A stretch of DNA of 64,000 bases, from positions 744,001 to 808,000 of the forward strand of contig NC_091276.1 of NCBI RefSeq assembly GCF_042100115.1. Direction: 5' to 3'. Source of the DNA: Alternaria dauci (taxonomy: Eukaryota > Ascomycota > Dothideomycetes > Pleosporales > Pleosporaceae). A program made the translations under genes and the position numbers. Positions 24,672 to 37,070 of the stretch are shown in pieces; position 1 is the first letter of the stretch, and every line of letters begins with the position of its first letter. The notes under the pieces were generated by a model that ran no database searches, was not told where the DNA came from, and worked only from the letters and a program-made list of their open reading frames with translations.

Positions 24672-25460
24672 TCAGTCGTAACCTTGGGACCAACCGTACC
24701 GTGGCATTGCCTGAGTTTCGTCGCCATCATCTATGCGGTCGCGACCGTTTGGTTGTCCCCCGCTTGCTGGCGGGTTGTTGTCCTGGAAGTGATTCCTGCC
24801 GTGCCGGTTTCTGTCGTTTTGGTCATCACCTGACCCGCTGTTACTATACGCTCCTGTTGCGGTGCTAGTAGAGAGTTAGATACTATCAAAATTACGCAGC
24901 AACAAAGGGTAAAGCCGTACTAGGAAGGAGGCGGCGGCAAGTGAGATTGGTATGCAGGTCGACTGTATAACAAGCTGGGTAATGCCTGCACATAGCGAGG
25001 ATCTCTCGACGAGTGCCCTGACTCAGGCAGGCGCGAAGGCATGGGTACATAGATCGGCCCACTCGAGTGGTGCTGAGGGGAGGTAGCAGACGAACTGAAA
25101 TCCCTTGGTGGGGGTGGAGGTGGAGGTGGAGCGGAATGCACGTGAGTCTGCCAGTCTGAATAATAGGTTGGGGGAGGAGGCGGAGGCGGTGGAGGCGGTG
25201 GAGGAGGCGGAGGTGGATAATTGGTATGCGGTGGTTGATCGTATCCACGATGTGCGGGTGCGACAATATGCGGTTTTGAGTAACTACGATAACATCAGCG
25301 TTGTGCTGGAGCATACAGCAAGGCGACGAGCCTAGCGTTGCGGCACGATCAGGCTATCAGCGTACACGTACTGGCGCGTCTGCGCGTCAAAGTGGTAGTA
25401 GGTTCCTCGCTGCGCATCAAACGACCACCCCCTGGGAGTTGGTCCGTGAGGGCTCGCCAT
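24672..25460 (-). CDS. Small proline-rich protein with a WW-like N-terminus
   Basis: Minus-strand exons 25460-25366, 25283-24921 and 24864-24672; 651 nt, 216 residues. The first exon encodes a compact aromatic motif, GWSFDAQRGTYYHFDAQTRQ, reminiscent of a WW domain or the OCRE-like W...YY..D pattern. The middle has runs of 8-15 prolines broken by tyrosine patches, and the tail is Asn/Arg/Gly-rich ending RYGWSQGYD. The second intron (24920-24865) has a TATCTAAC branch site; both introns keep frame. Such composition suits an RNA-processing or actin-associated adaptor, but no function can be assigned. Confidence 0.65.
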
Positions 25461-26236
25461 TACCGACAACAGTTTTTGAGTTGGTGCAAAACATAGGCGG
25501 GGCGCTCCCTGCCTAAACTACCCGTTGCAATTGAGGCTCACCTGCTGTCGACAGGTCCTTCGGTGTGGATGCTCCCTTCGCTAATTGGTTGGCCAATATC
25601 AGCCGCTCAGCCTGGCCACGTCACAGTCTACTGAGACGAGAACACCGAGGATCGACGTCCAGTCGCAAACTTCGAAGAAGTACATATGAGCCATGTTGTT
25701 GGCTGACAGAATGCCACGAGTTGTGAGGGCTGGTGCTTTCAAGAAGCTAATACAACCCGAAATGGCCCGATAGTCTTTGAGATATCAGACATATCACATC
25801 AATCGATTCCAGAGACATGGTCGCCCTTTGCATCACGTGGAGGCACATGTGAATGGCAGCCTAGCCCCTGGACGAATCCGGTCAAAACTCGTGGCGCCTG
25901 ACGTCTCGCGAGTGATCAACACCAGCCTGACCCTCTAGAACTCTGGAAAGGTCCGCATCTCAGATCTAGGGGCTACAGACGATCGTTGGAGGAAGAGCCC
26001 GGGCAATGCGCTTACTCGTCGCCGCGTTTTCTGTTTCACATTCGAGCGAGAACACAAACCTTCAGAAGTCGCCTGGGGATTCCGGCTTGTGATCTGCTCG
26101 TATCGCATAAGATCTTCTCCATTCACTCTAGGACGAGGTCGCGTATTTCCAAATTCGTCAGTCATATTCACACATTGCGTAGTGTGAGCAGAACAAATGT
26201 CGCTTCTCACTGCGCCACGAACTGGACGCTGGATAG
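25461..26236. other. Divergent intergenic region
   Basis: Between the proline-rich gene and the membrane-protein gene. It may contain an unrecognised first exon of the latter. Nothing else is seen. Confidence 0.35.
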
Positions 26237-28620
26237 ATGAGAGTAACCATCATCGTAGGTTGTAACCAAAGCCTTGCAGGTCAAACTACCCTAAGACTTC
26301 GTATAGACGTCCAGTGGTTACAAAGCGACAACCAAGCCCAATGGCTCAAAGTCGCTGTGGCCATCTGCCTTACGCTCAGCACACCCTACATATTCCGAAT
26401 AGTCGTTAGCAGTTTCCTGGGCTTTGCAAGATGTATCTCGTCAGGGAGACAGACGTCAGATCCGCCTCGAGACGAGGAGATACCGCCTTCAACAACTACA
26501 AGACTCGTGAACGAAGCGAAAACCGGACGGCAGATGCTACGACGCGTCTATGACGCTTTCCGCCAGAAGGAGTCGAAACTTGAGATTCGACACCAGTTCT
26601 TCTATTTCTTCGTTCTCAGCACTCTGTGCTTCGCTTTCTTCTCTCAGATTATCGCAAGCTCCATCCTCACAGATAAAATGACGACAAACCGCGTAGGCCT
26701 CCTAGCATCGGAAACTTGTGGTCTCTATGAGTATGACAACGAAAAATGGGGTGAGGAGCAAGCCTCTCGTGTCGATAGCCTAATGGTAAAGCGAGAAAAC
26801 CGAGCAGCCATCTACGCTCAAGAGTGCTACGACTGGGGCAATGACAAAAAAGGCAAGGCTATGACATGCGACTTCTTCTATAACTCAACTTTACAGTACA
26901 CTGTCACTCCGTCGTCATGTCCGTTTGACAACAATGAAATATGTCGCGCCGGCGCATTACCCGGTGGAGCAGTCACATTCGATACGGGCTACTTGGACTC
27001 CAGTCTCCTAGGCATCAACGCCAACCCCACTTACAACTTTCGACGGACAACAACGTGCGCTCCATTGAGTGACCAGCCGCCCTATGTACAACATTTCTAC
27101 AATAGCCCAGTCGACCGTGGATATCTGTACCAATACGGTAAGCTGTACAATGTCGACGACAGGTGTGAGGGAACGCCAGAGTTGTTGACGGACTATACGA
27201 TGCGGATCGTGGGCCATCCTTTCGAATGGCTGGCGCCAGTGTATCGCTTAAAGTAAGTTCTGAAGGTTCCAGTGATACGGCCTTCTACTGACTTTCACTT
27301 GTTTATAGCACATTCGCTACATCTTTGGGTACACCTGGTTGCGACTTCTATCAGCCTCATAGGAACCTCAAAGCACCCGGACTTGATACCCAAACAAGGA
27401 CCAAGACCCTCACGATCGTCTTCATCACAGCTCTACACATCGTTTATACACAAAAGAGCATCGACCCTATTTTCCCCGCCGACGACACATACAAGTTCCA
27501 AGATGGTACCGTGGAGTACTACAAGAACTCGAGCCCGAAATCGCGGGCATTCGCATGCATAGACGAAACCCAGTTTTGCGATCCAACAAACACATACTGC
27601 TGGCATGAATATGTGAAGATACCAGATCAGGTATCACACATTGCCAAAGATCCAGCGTACTGGTTCATGGTGAATGCACTCAAGAAATCCAACACGTACG
27701 ATTCTATCAAGCTGCGACTTGGGAGCAGTCTCCTAGCACAGCAGCGTGTTGGCGAAGCCAGATCACAGGCTCTGGCTAACAACCACTGGGAGCTCGAAGC
27801 GGAACATATGTTCAAGACATCTCTGGCAAGAGCTCAGTTCGACGCATGGAGTCTAGCGAGTGGGGAAGACCACGATCAAGACACTTACAAGAACACCGTT
27901 GATGAATTCGCGGAGGACATGTGTGGTCTCTTCAAGTTTCGTGCCGCGGGACATGTCAACATACGTATGTGGCCATTTTGGTTATTGTGCTCTGTATTAC
28001 CAGTCACGTTCCTTTTGAGTGTCGAGCTCAAAACTTACGGGCAGATATGGCATAGCGCTATGCAATCAGCAAGAGAGTTACTCCCGAAGAAGAGCAATGG
28101 CTCAACAAATGATTCTGCGACAGACGCGCTTGCTGCAAACGGTGACATCAACGACGACCCATTCGTTGTGGGATCAACATCATCAACTCGTCGAAGCTCA
28201 GAAACATCGGCCGCTCCTGCCGTCATATCGGCGGAGCAGAATGACTTACAGAGTGCAAGCTCATCTACCGATGATTCGGCAATACCCACAGATGCCGCAA
28301 ACGACAAACCAACACAGGAGTTGATGCCATCTACCAGCACGACAACACCACTTGTTGCTCCTTCAAAGCATAAGGCGCACGATTATGGGACGTCCAGCGC
28401 TGCATATAGTATGCGCGGTAGTCGAAGCTCTATACATACCAGTCGAACAGTCTCTACACTCAACCCATTGGCTCGGCCTTTCGCAAATGTCGGAGAGGGC
28501 AGTCAACCAAGCGAGCGAAACGATCAGGAATGGTCGCCGTTACTCATACACGGCCCTATTCTTATTGTCGCACTCGTTATGCAAGCTCTTAGGAAGAAGA
28601 GGACAGAGGAAACTCAATAA
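26237..28620 (+). CDS. Uncharacterised fungal multi-span membrane protein
   Basis: Two exons, 26237-27252 and 27309-28620; 775 residues as modelled. Hydrophobic helices lie near the N-terminus (WLKVAVAICLTLSTPYIFRI), at about 130 (FFYFFVLSTLCFAFFSQII), and near residue 560 (FWLLCSVLPVTFLLSVEL). Between the second and third lies a large Cys-rich, presumably lumenal or extracellular region (CGLYEYDN, CDFFYNST, CAPLS). The last 200 residues are Ser/Thr-rich, ending with a weak hydrophobic stretch ILIVALVMQAL. The architecture is common among fungus-specific orphan membrane proteins. An in-frame TAG lies directly before the ATG; an additional upstream exon joined at a CAG near 26279 is possible, so the start is uncertain. 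Confidence 0.65.
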
Positions 28621-29297
28621 CAATGTATCCTATCAGTTCATTATCCACTATGAAATGTGTGGAGTAGGATTCTCGACTATGTTCCGTAATCAACGCGTCT
28701 CTAGATTTTCATAGTAGCTAGCATTGTGCAAACTAGTCTGTGTAAACATGTATACATGCCAGACTATGCGGCGTCTTCGACTACCTAATTCGGTAAAGCT
28801 TGCGAACCCCGCGTTGGTCGCGCGACAATGAAAAAGAATAAAAGGGAGAATGCAGCCTCGCAAGCACATTCGCGTCCTCGTTAACAGGGCCGCTTAGGCA
28901 GATTTGGCGGTACATCAGGCCGCCTGCTGCGCCATTCTCAAGGTCTACGCCATCCGGCTTAGTGTCTAGGGAATTCGGAAACACAACATTTCCGAACGCG
29001 TGGCCGTGAAGTGCGGTCCTCAAGAGATATATCTCTGAAATTCCTTAGCCTTGATTGAATCAAATAGTTCATCTCGTTTGACATTATCCGCTTCGTGATC
29101 TGGCCCTTTGTGATAAGAGTTGTACAATATGACTGCATTGAACACGATCGTAGCAGACGAGGATAGTAGTGTGGCTAGTAAGTCACATACAGCTTGGAAG
29201 CTCGGCTTGAGATACTGACCTTCGCAACCCAGGCGACGATACTCCTCCATCTTCAGTGCACGTTGATCAAGACGCGGAGAATGCCGACCTGTACACG
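28621..29297. other. Intergenic, possible small minus-strand gene
   Basis: No firm gene. Two minus-strand ORFs (29020-29253 from an ATG, and 28781-29023) read like protein and could be joined by splicing at the CAG near 29037, but the donor is unclear. Confidence 0.3.
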
Positions 29298-30594
29298 ATG
29301 GATCCCCCAGAGTACACTCATTTGGCAACAAGTGGAGAAATATCAGTAAACGCAGAAGCCACGCGAAATGAGAAAACACGAGTCTTGGTTCAGTCACCGG
29401 CGTACGATGCGGGCCCAGACCAATCTTTGCAGCTGCAGGTCTCGGACCGTCATAGCGAGGAACAAAGTCTGCTTAGGGAATACGAGCATCAAATGCAACA
29501 GGATGTCAGCGACCAAGGCAACCCATCGCGAACGCGACCAAGAACTGGACCAGTTCTAACACACTATCTTACAGAACCTGTTGCAACAGCCAGCCTCGCT
29601 AGCGTACGAGCGTGCAGCATTCTCAATGACAGACCCGCAGTATGGCTCGTGAAGAGAAAGAGCATGGCTCTATCACCACTCGCAGCAGCGGTGCTTACTA
29701 AGGAAGGACTCGTCCAAGCAAAAGACTTGCAGCTGTAAGCAAACCCTGTACACACTAGAGACTTGCGGGAGCTGACATCACCTGCAGCATCTCCCAATAC
29801 GCAGACATGAAGCGAGACCCCACCGACCCCGTATCCGCCCTGTTCTTGACTACATACGATGTCGTGAGCGGTGTGATGCTCGGCCTTGCAGCCGGCCCTA
29901 TCGAATTGAGTAAACAAACCACACCAATGCTCATGCAGCACGAAGCGAGACGGAAAGAGAAGCGAGACGGGGATGCAGAGCCATCCGGCGCTGAAGATAC
30001 GAAAGAGCCGAGCCACGTGGCACGCCAAGTAGCTCTTGGTACCGCCAAAGGATTTGGGCGCATCGTTACGACTAGTCTAAAGAGCCCTGCAGTGATTATG
30101 CATGGAATTACGCGAGGCTTCCATAATCTTCCCAAGGCATATGGCGAAGAGGTACGACAGTATGAGAACGTGACTGGATTGAGAAGTGGGCTGGTGGTCA
30201 GCATGAAGAGCTTTGGATACGGGCTCGGTGATGGCCTAAGGGATCTCATGGTGAAGCCTATTGATGGCGCCGAGAAGAACGGTGTATTAGGTTTCGCCGC
30301 TGGCTGTGCGACAGGCATTGCGAATGCGGCCTTCAAACCAGCTGCCGGTCAGTAATCTTTCAATGCATTCGAAGACGGTCAAGCTGATAAGATATAGGCG
30401 CATGTGGACTTATTGGATACTCATCGGTTGGCGTCTACAAGTCAATCCGCAACATTGGTTCGGTAAAAGAGGATGACCCAGTGGAATTGGTGCGTAGTAT
30501 AGGCGAGGTTGAGTACCGCCAGGCAAGTGACGCAGATAAACTGTATATCGTGCGTGCTTGGTGTCAGACGCAGATGCGAGTGCGTATAGATTAG
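29298..30594 (+). CDS. Sterol-glucosyltransferase-like C-terminal module without the catalytic domain
   Basis: Exons 29298-29734, 29788-30347 and 30398-30594; 1194 nt, 397 residues. Blocks that I recognise from the C-terminal half of large fungal UDP-glucosyltransferase (GT1/GT28-like) proteins are here: DRPAVWLVKRKSMALSPLAA followed by VLTKEGLV, then GTAKGFGRIVTTSLKSPAVI, GFHNLPKAYGEE, GLRSGLVVSMKSFGYGLGDG and FAAGCATGIANAAFKPAAGA. The N-terminus MDPPEYTHLATSG also resembles the start of those enzymes. The intervening GT catalytic domain of about 400 residues, with its HHGGAGT-type nucleotide site, is absent and there is no room for it. It may be a stand-alone lipid- or membrane-associated paralogue. 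The upstream GTG-initiated extension to 29256 is not used. Confidence 0.65.
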
Positions 30595-30865
30595 CCTCTT
30601 CGACGTTACTGCCCGGACACGACGATGCTGGTGGTCAAAATCTCCAAATGGTGTATTGCTTTATGAACGAAGTTTCACTCGGCACGAAGTTGCTAGGACT
30701 CCCCAAAGGAGCCAACTGGGTATACGCATGTAGCATGTCGAACACTTGGCGCTCCCGGCCTCTAGATCGGTGGAGAGGCTTCCTTTTTCAGTCCGTAGAC
30801 TCTCTTTGTCAAATAATGAGAAAGCTGCCATTTCTGCCTCTTGGTTAGCGACGTCCAACGACTTC

Positions 30866-31615
30866 CTACCGCACGAGTGCTGGTTGTTGACATACCACAA
30901 CTTCTTGTCCCTCAAAGTATTTGGCCCACCTCTCGTCCTTGCCAAGTTCGACAACCACGTCCCAGGGCCACTGCTCAGACTCCAACTCAACAAGAGTAAA
31001 GTATTGGTGCAGATCTTCCTTTTTCTTGTTCTCGAACTCCCCACCGTGCAGGGTCGTTGCATGATCGATTTTGAAGAAGCGAAACCGCAGTACGTCTGGT
31101 GAGCTAGATATCGTGGGGCCGACGACTTCCTTGTAGTACTTCAAGACCTCCTCTTCTTTATCCGCAGCCACGTTCCATTCCATCGCCGCTATGCTTGCGA
31201 CATATTCGGCGTCTATCGACATTAGTCCGTCATCGCCGGCTTGATCCTGTCCCGTGATCTTACCACCACCGTCACCTGACCAATCATCCTGTTTCCAAGC
31301 CTTGATCTCTCGATATGATCGGACATCGAAACGCAGTTCCTTGAGCGAGGTTTGCAACTCGTCGATGGGTGGGTGGTATGCTATTTCATGCATGTCCTTG
31401 TAGGTCTGGTCGACAGATTTCACCTCCCACACGGTCATATAGGGCCACGGCGAATCCAACTTGCCCACGGGCTCGTCCTCCATGCCGCTCGCTGTTACCT
31501 CGCAATGTATGCCATGCAGCGCATTTGGCGAATCGATTGATGGCAGCCATTCGTTCTCGTACCATTCCTCACGTCCCTCTGGGATGCTTGCCCACAGACA
31601 GCAAAGACCGGTCAT
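30866..31615 (-). CDS. Conserved hypothetical, dimeric alpha/beta-barrel-like
   Basis: Single exon, 249 residues. The sequence looks like two ferredoxin-like halves: residues 1-100 (LCCLWASIPEGREEWYENEW ... PYMTVWEVKSVD) and 135-240 (ASIAAMEWNVAADKEEEVLK ... QYFTLVELES). A strand, helix, strand pattern with conserved Trp/Tyr at each half is typical of EthD/antibiotic-monooxygenase-type folds. No catalytic residue is obvious. It converges with the sterol-glucosyltransferase-like gene, 271 bp between stops. The family is not recognised by name; the fold call is inference. Confidence 0.6.
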   Translation of the reverse strand: MTGLCCLWASIPEGREEWYENEWLPSIDSPNALHGIHCEVTASGMEDEPVGKLDSPWPYMTVWEVKSVDQTYKDMHEIAYHPPIDELQTSLKELRFDVRSYREIKAWKQDDWSGDGGGKITGQDQAGDDGLMSIDAEYVASIAAMEWNVAADKEEEVLKYYKEVVGPTISSSPDVLRFRFFKIDHATTLHGGEFENKKKEDLHQYFTLVELESEQWPWDVVVELGKDERWAKYFEGQEVVVCQQPALVR

Positions 31616-33467
31616 ACTGTTTCGATTTTGTGACGAGTTTGTCGCGACTCTGGAAGGCTAAGAATCCGTGGTGGCCAGGGGTGTGTGATGTATAGTAATC
31701 CAGACGGTTGTGCCGAGCTGTCAGTCAATTGTGGCAGCGGGGAAAGATAGATGAACGACTCGTCTGCAACATGACGCGGCTGGGACCAAAGTTATGGCCG
31801 GACCCTGAAGCATAGCTACTGTATGATAGTAGCCCTCACGAGACGGTCCGACTGCGTTTTGCTACCACCCTGTTTCGGAGAGCAATAAAGCGGTATGTAC
31901 ACCGGCAGCTGGCCAATGGGAGAAAGCGCGAGCTAACATGATTGGCCATTGATACCTGGGACGCAAGGCAGGAAATTCCTTCAGGGCATGGGCTAACATG
32001 CATGTGTCGTAGACGATCGACGCTCCCCACCCCCTTGCCACGAGTGCCTCAGGTCGGAGAATTGGAAGCGCGGGTAGCGCCGGGAGGATGTAGCATGTGG
32101 TTACAATGGCTGGTCGGTTGCTGCCGATTCCGCCACGGCTGTACTTGCAGATGGGATGCGTTTCCATGTCAGGGCTCGTGAAAGTTTATGGCAGCGTATA
32201 GCGCAAAGGGATGGGCGCTAGCTAAGGGGTTCCAAGGTTGGAGTTGGGCCTCCTTGCGGCGCGCTTACCCTAGCGCCGGCAAACAGGCGGCGTTACCCTG
32301 GCTTAGTGGCCTCGATGCTGCTTCCCACCAAACACCGGCCTGTCGAACCCCAACGGGTAGCCTGAAGGCAGGTCACGATGTCTCTTTGCTCTCTCTCTGA
32401 CCTTCAGAATTTTCGCGTTCGCGTTGCGGAGTGGGCCCAAGCATACGCTCCGTCCCGCTGCCACATGTTCGACATCATCCCTGCCTAGAGTGCACAGCCG
32501 TGCACGGGAGTTCGCTTAGAAGGCGCATGGTAGCGTTTAGACATCGCCGTAACCGTTGAAAGAGCCCGGAACTTGCCAGAGCAGATCGGAAAGAATGCCA
32601 AGCGAGAGACGATAGAGAGATTGATGTTCTGGGGCCCTGCCCGGAGAGTCTCTCAGCCCATCAACACAGCGAATCTGAGCCTCGAACCAGAGTGAATTAC
32701 TGTCTTTCGGGTTTCTGGAAGGTATGCGTCGTGCCGGTGTACTTTCAAAGCACTATACGCCCATATCTCTGCAGCATGGCAACGCCATAAACATCTCAAC
32801 GAGGCAATGTCCGCGAAGCCACCTTTTGCGGATGAACGACCGGGCCATTTCAACAAATCGCTCGTTGCTTAATCTGGCACAGTCCTCAAAAACCAAAGGG
32901 AGATGTATTTTGATCAAGATCGGAGTGGAAGTTTGGCTCGTGGCTAACCGACTCTATGGTACCGGATGAAGAGCTGCCATCTATGGAAGACAGCCCACGG
33001 AGTCACGGTCCAGAAACGAGTGCAATCAAATCGTGTCCACACGAATCGGGCCAGTATTAACGCCAACATCATCACCTTGCCTAAGTAAGAATAGACCGAG
33101 GGAGATCGCATCCCACGCCTATTTCGAATGTGCACAGAAGCACTTGTTGATTCGCTTCAAGGTCGACGAATACTACTCACAGTGTCAGAAACCGTCTTAG
33201 ATGCGCGAACGGCAAGAGGATAGCGGGGTACGGTCAGTGGATCTTTGGCTTCTCGACAGTGAACAAGTCATGCTGGTAGTACATATGTATTGGAGCATGA
33301 CTGGATGTAGAAATTGGGAAGGTAGATGGCCGCAATGCAGGCTTACTTTCGTTGAGACTAAGTGGAAGACTGTCGTAACCGAGAACAGGATGTTGCTGGT
33401 GCTCGCATTGGTGTTGCGGCCCACCAGGATTTGTGTTGTATTTGTCCTTTCTCTTACCCCTAAACCT
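31616..33467. other. Gene-free stretch of 1.85 kb
   Basis: Only short, mutually overlapping ORFs without recognisable domains. Composition is not AT-rich, so it does not look like mutated transposon debris. Confidence 0.4.
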
Positions 33468-33914
33468 TCACAACTTTGCCTTCAGCCCGAAGCTTTTCTC
33501 CACGGCCTCAACACCCTTCTTCGCAACATCCTCATCCTGACTCGGCAACCCAGTACTACACCCCACAGCCCCAACAACAACTCCATCTTTAACGATCGGA
33601 ACGCCTCCCGCAATCGTCATAAATCTCCCTTGGTTGCTGTGATTGATGCCGTATGCGGGCCCTCCAGGGTACACGTTGTCTTTGTACACCGAGGTTGGCG
33701 CTCGATGACCTGCAGCTGTAAAAGCCTTGTCGATGGCGATGTTGATAGAAGTGAGCTTTGCGCCTTCCATACGTGCGAAGGCGAGCAGATGGCACGCATT
33801 GTCCATAATGGCGATGTTCATTGGTACATTGATCTCTTTTGATCGTTGCTCGGCAGCCGCAAGGGCGATGCGGGCCCCGTCGAGGGTCAGCGTTGGAATT
33901 GATTTCGTACTCAT
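33468..33914 (-). CDS. GlcG/HbpS-like (DUF336) protein
   Basis: Single exon, 148 residues. The family has a profilin-like fold and includes haem-binding HbpS and the GlcG protein of glycolate operons; its role in fungi is unclear. Visible features are the opening LTLDGARIALAAAEQRSKEI, the central IAIMDNACHLLAFARMEGAK, the DKAFTAAGHRAPTS helix, and the Gly-rich GRFMTIAGGVPIVKDGVVVG with AVGCSTG near the C-terminus. Length is typical. Haem binding cannot be read from the sequence. Confidence 0.8.
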   Translation of the reverse strand: MSTKSIPTLTLDGARIALAAAEQRSKEINVPMNIAIMDNACHLLAFARMEGAKLTSINIAIDKAFTAAGHRAPTSVYKDNVYPGGPAYGINHSNQGRFMTIAGGVPIVKDGVVVGAVGCSTGLPSQDEDVAKKGVEAVEKSFGLKAKL

Positions 33915-34912
33915 GATGGCTTTTGGTGATGGGGCTTGGATAGTGTGCTGGAAGAAATGCGTTGATGAACGCGCTGATAAGGTGTTGAAGAAGGACCTCG
34001 GATATTACAGGAGACTGGCGTGTATGACGTAGACGCGTCATGATTGGCTGGCGATGCGGGAGCCGCTTGGATCATCGTGTCCCTTTCGCGGGTCCGCTTC
34101 ATCCTGCTCCATCAACTTTGAACGTGCATGCTTTCTATCGTCACACTTACGACAATATACCGGCACTTCAGCAAAAATACATGGCTGACGCGAACCTGCA
34201 CAGAGGAGCTTTGGTTGAGGCGTCCAAGAATGAGAGAGATCCATGCGGCCAGCCCCAAAGAACACGGCAAATTCGAGCTCAGAATCTTGTGTGTATCTTA
34301 GTCTGGGATGTCTAACAACTTTATCCACGAGACTGCCTGTATCACTTTGTCCACTAGTCATGATGGTAGTCGTCAGTCGTCACTCACAGGTTGCTTGGCC
34401 GCCTTATTCCATCCTTTGTTCACGTCTCCAAGTTTTCAGGTTACAGTCCTCCAGTTCCTTCAATGCTTACAAACCAGCAGTATCCGTTCTTGTCATCGTA
34501 TCGCCAGTTTTGGCAGCTTCCTCTCTTGTGACGGGATTGCAGTGTGATCACAGTTTGGCGGAGCTCACCGTGGACTTGGTGTCATAAACGCGAAGTCTAC
34601 CGTCGAACGAGCACTACCATGGAGCGCTATCAAGCAAACATACGCCCTATTGCTAAGATGCCGCTTAATATCTCCAGATTGTCTTGTCTTTCTTTTCACT
34701 TTAGTGTTATAGATATCGGTATGGATAGTACTCACGTGCCTCTCCCACCTTCACTTACGGTTTTGCAAACCACCACGGACGAACCCCGTGCGTAGTACGC
34801 CAATCGTGACACGATTTTCCGAAACTTTCCCTTTCGACTGTCCCAACCAAACACGAGTCTCGACGTCTGCGAGCGACTTTGCGAGCTACTAATCTCTACC
34901 TAGATACACACC
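33915..34912. other. Divergent promoter region
   Basis: About 1 kb between the DUF336 gene (minus) and the next hypothetical gene (plus). No supportable ORF. Confidence 0.35.
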
Positions 34913-37070
34913 ATGAAGGAAGAGGATATTCTTGCTCGCCATGCTCGGCCCCAGAAGTACTCGACTTGGATACCGAAGAAACGCGACTGGCGTTACGCGA
35001 CCGGAGTCTTCCAACATGACGATATCGAGGGTGCGCCGAGAGATCGATCAGCGTGGGACGACATGGACTACGAGCGCCAGGTTGCAGACACACGGAAGAG
35101 TAAAGAGTGCAGTAGTGACGAGCAGAATGACGGCGACTGCACGGCGCTTAGCAAATACGTCTCGTCACCGGGTACCCTGGAGGACACGAAGGGCAAGCAC
35201 TTCCTAGAATCTCCAAAGACCACCGTCAGTATCGAGCCGTTCAAGAAGAGGGCAAAGACTGCGAAGAGGAATGTATGGCAGTCGGTATCGAAGTGCCACA
35301 AGATAGGCACGTCCGAGACAGAGGGCGAGCAGCTGGCCTACGAGACCTACAGCTTGACGGTCAGATTACGCTTTTCAGGCAAACTCATTATCAAGGACGC
35401 GCTTCCGCGCATGGCGACAGCAGGCTCCGTCGGATGTCCACAGCTACCAAGCACACCTGCAAAGTTGAAAATTCATTATTCTCTATATACACCAACCACT
35501 TCTCGCACAACAAAGTCGCGTTTGCTTCAACATGCGCTGGAATCTATCGAATCCGTACACGAAACCCCTCTTTTTCAGCGGACGTGGGTCGATGAGACAA
35601 AGGATTTCAATATGCGGTCAGTCCGTGGGGTGTTGCAAAAGCCAGGATCTATAGGAAAGGATCTCGGGGCCAACTATACGTGGTATAAAGATGCCGTTCC
35701 AGTGGACGCCTTGTTTCCTCCTGGGGTACCTCTATCTGCCAAGGAGATCAACGCGTACTATCCTCATCACGTTCGATGGAAAGGCGTAATGCTCCGAATG
35801 ACAAATAACGACTATCGTGGGCCAGATATCCTGGGCATGCAGGTAAGCCGGTGACTTCCCAATGATGGCGAGGTCAATCATACTAAAACCTGTCCAGGCA
35901 TTCTTCCGTGGTCCTCCTACGACAAACATGTCAGGCGCGATGATGAACCAGATGCAACGTGACTCAGTCAAGAATGTAATACTAGGCTTCAAGACCGACA
36001 CCGTTCAAGGAAAGCATGATGCAAATCTGTATACCGACCACCTCGAGCCGGGCAGATTTATCGCAGAGAAGCGCAACGGGTACACTCTACCCACATTTGA
36101 CGACCTTCTGAATGGCCTCCATCATCTACCGTCCGGTCTGGACGCTCGCGGCCTCACAGGGTGTCTGAGCTGGTATCTTAGTTTCCGGGACTCTTTTACG
36201 CCTAAACTTGAGTTGAACGTCCTCCACACTCAAGCTCTAGTTCGTGCCCTTCGTATCCCACTAAAGCCATTCGGTCCTCAGAACCTAGACCGCAATGCAC
36301 TGGAAGAGTGGAAGACATGGGGGAAATTTGAGGACCGAAAGGTGTTCTACGAGCCAGCAAAGCCTACATCAGCCAAAGTCGAAGACACGAAGCAGAAGAG
36401 GTCGCAACTACACATGAACCTGGATGACCACGAAGTCAAACTTGATGTCCAGCTGCCACTCCGTCACGTCCTTGTGTTCCCCTTTCTCGCACTACATGGT
36501 GTTGCAGGCGAGGCGCTCAAGCTTGGGATTGAGAAAGCCGAGAACCGCAAGACTGAAAGGGAGAGCGTAGAAGGACGAAGGAAGCTCAAAGCCAAGAGTA
36601 CTGCCAAACTCGCTGGTGCCACTGGTTTGGGAGGGGCTGACCAAAAGACGGACACTGAACAGGCACAAAAGATGGTGGTGAAGCCTGAGATGGTCGCCAA
36701 GGCAAAGAAATGGACAAATGAATCTGATCGTGTCCCAGAACGCGCTCTTACGACCGAAGCACTACGTAACCTTGCTCCAGCACAGAAGAAACCTCCAAAT
36801 GCACCGCCAGCAACTGGAGGGCCACTTGGTCGCCGTGAACCGACGGAACCACTAGCTGCACCGCCATCAGCGGAAGCTTTCGGCAGACATCTTTTCGCGC
36901 CGTCTAGATCTATGCATCCCGATAGGAGTTGGGGTGTACCGGCACCTCCTTCTGTATATGCGCCTCCTTCAGCGTATGGACGGAGGGGATATGAGCCGAG
37001 AAGGCCGACGGATCAGCGTGATGAGAAGAAGGATAGCAGCGGTGCACGATACTATCAGAGCGGTCGATAG
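34913..37070 (+). CDS. Conserved hypothetical protein, 700 residues
   Basis: Two exons, 34913-35842 and 35898-37070; 2103 nt. The protein has no signal peptide or membrane span. Residues 1-130 are charged and probably disordered, the central part (about 130-560) looks folded, with W/Y-rich blocks such as NAYYPHHVRWKGVMLRMTNN and LVFPFLALHGVAGEALKLG. The C-terminal 140 residues are Lys/Arg/Pro-rich with short repeats PPSVYAPPSAYGRRGYEPRR. This mix suggests a nuclear protein, but I do not recognise the family. Confidence 0.65.

Noticed and set aside
33201..33842. 213-codon ORF antisense to the DUF336 gene
   Set aside because: The minus-strand protein is a clear family member; this is its shadow.
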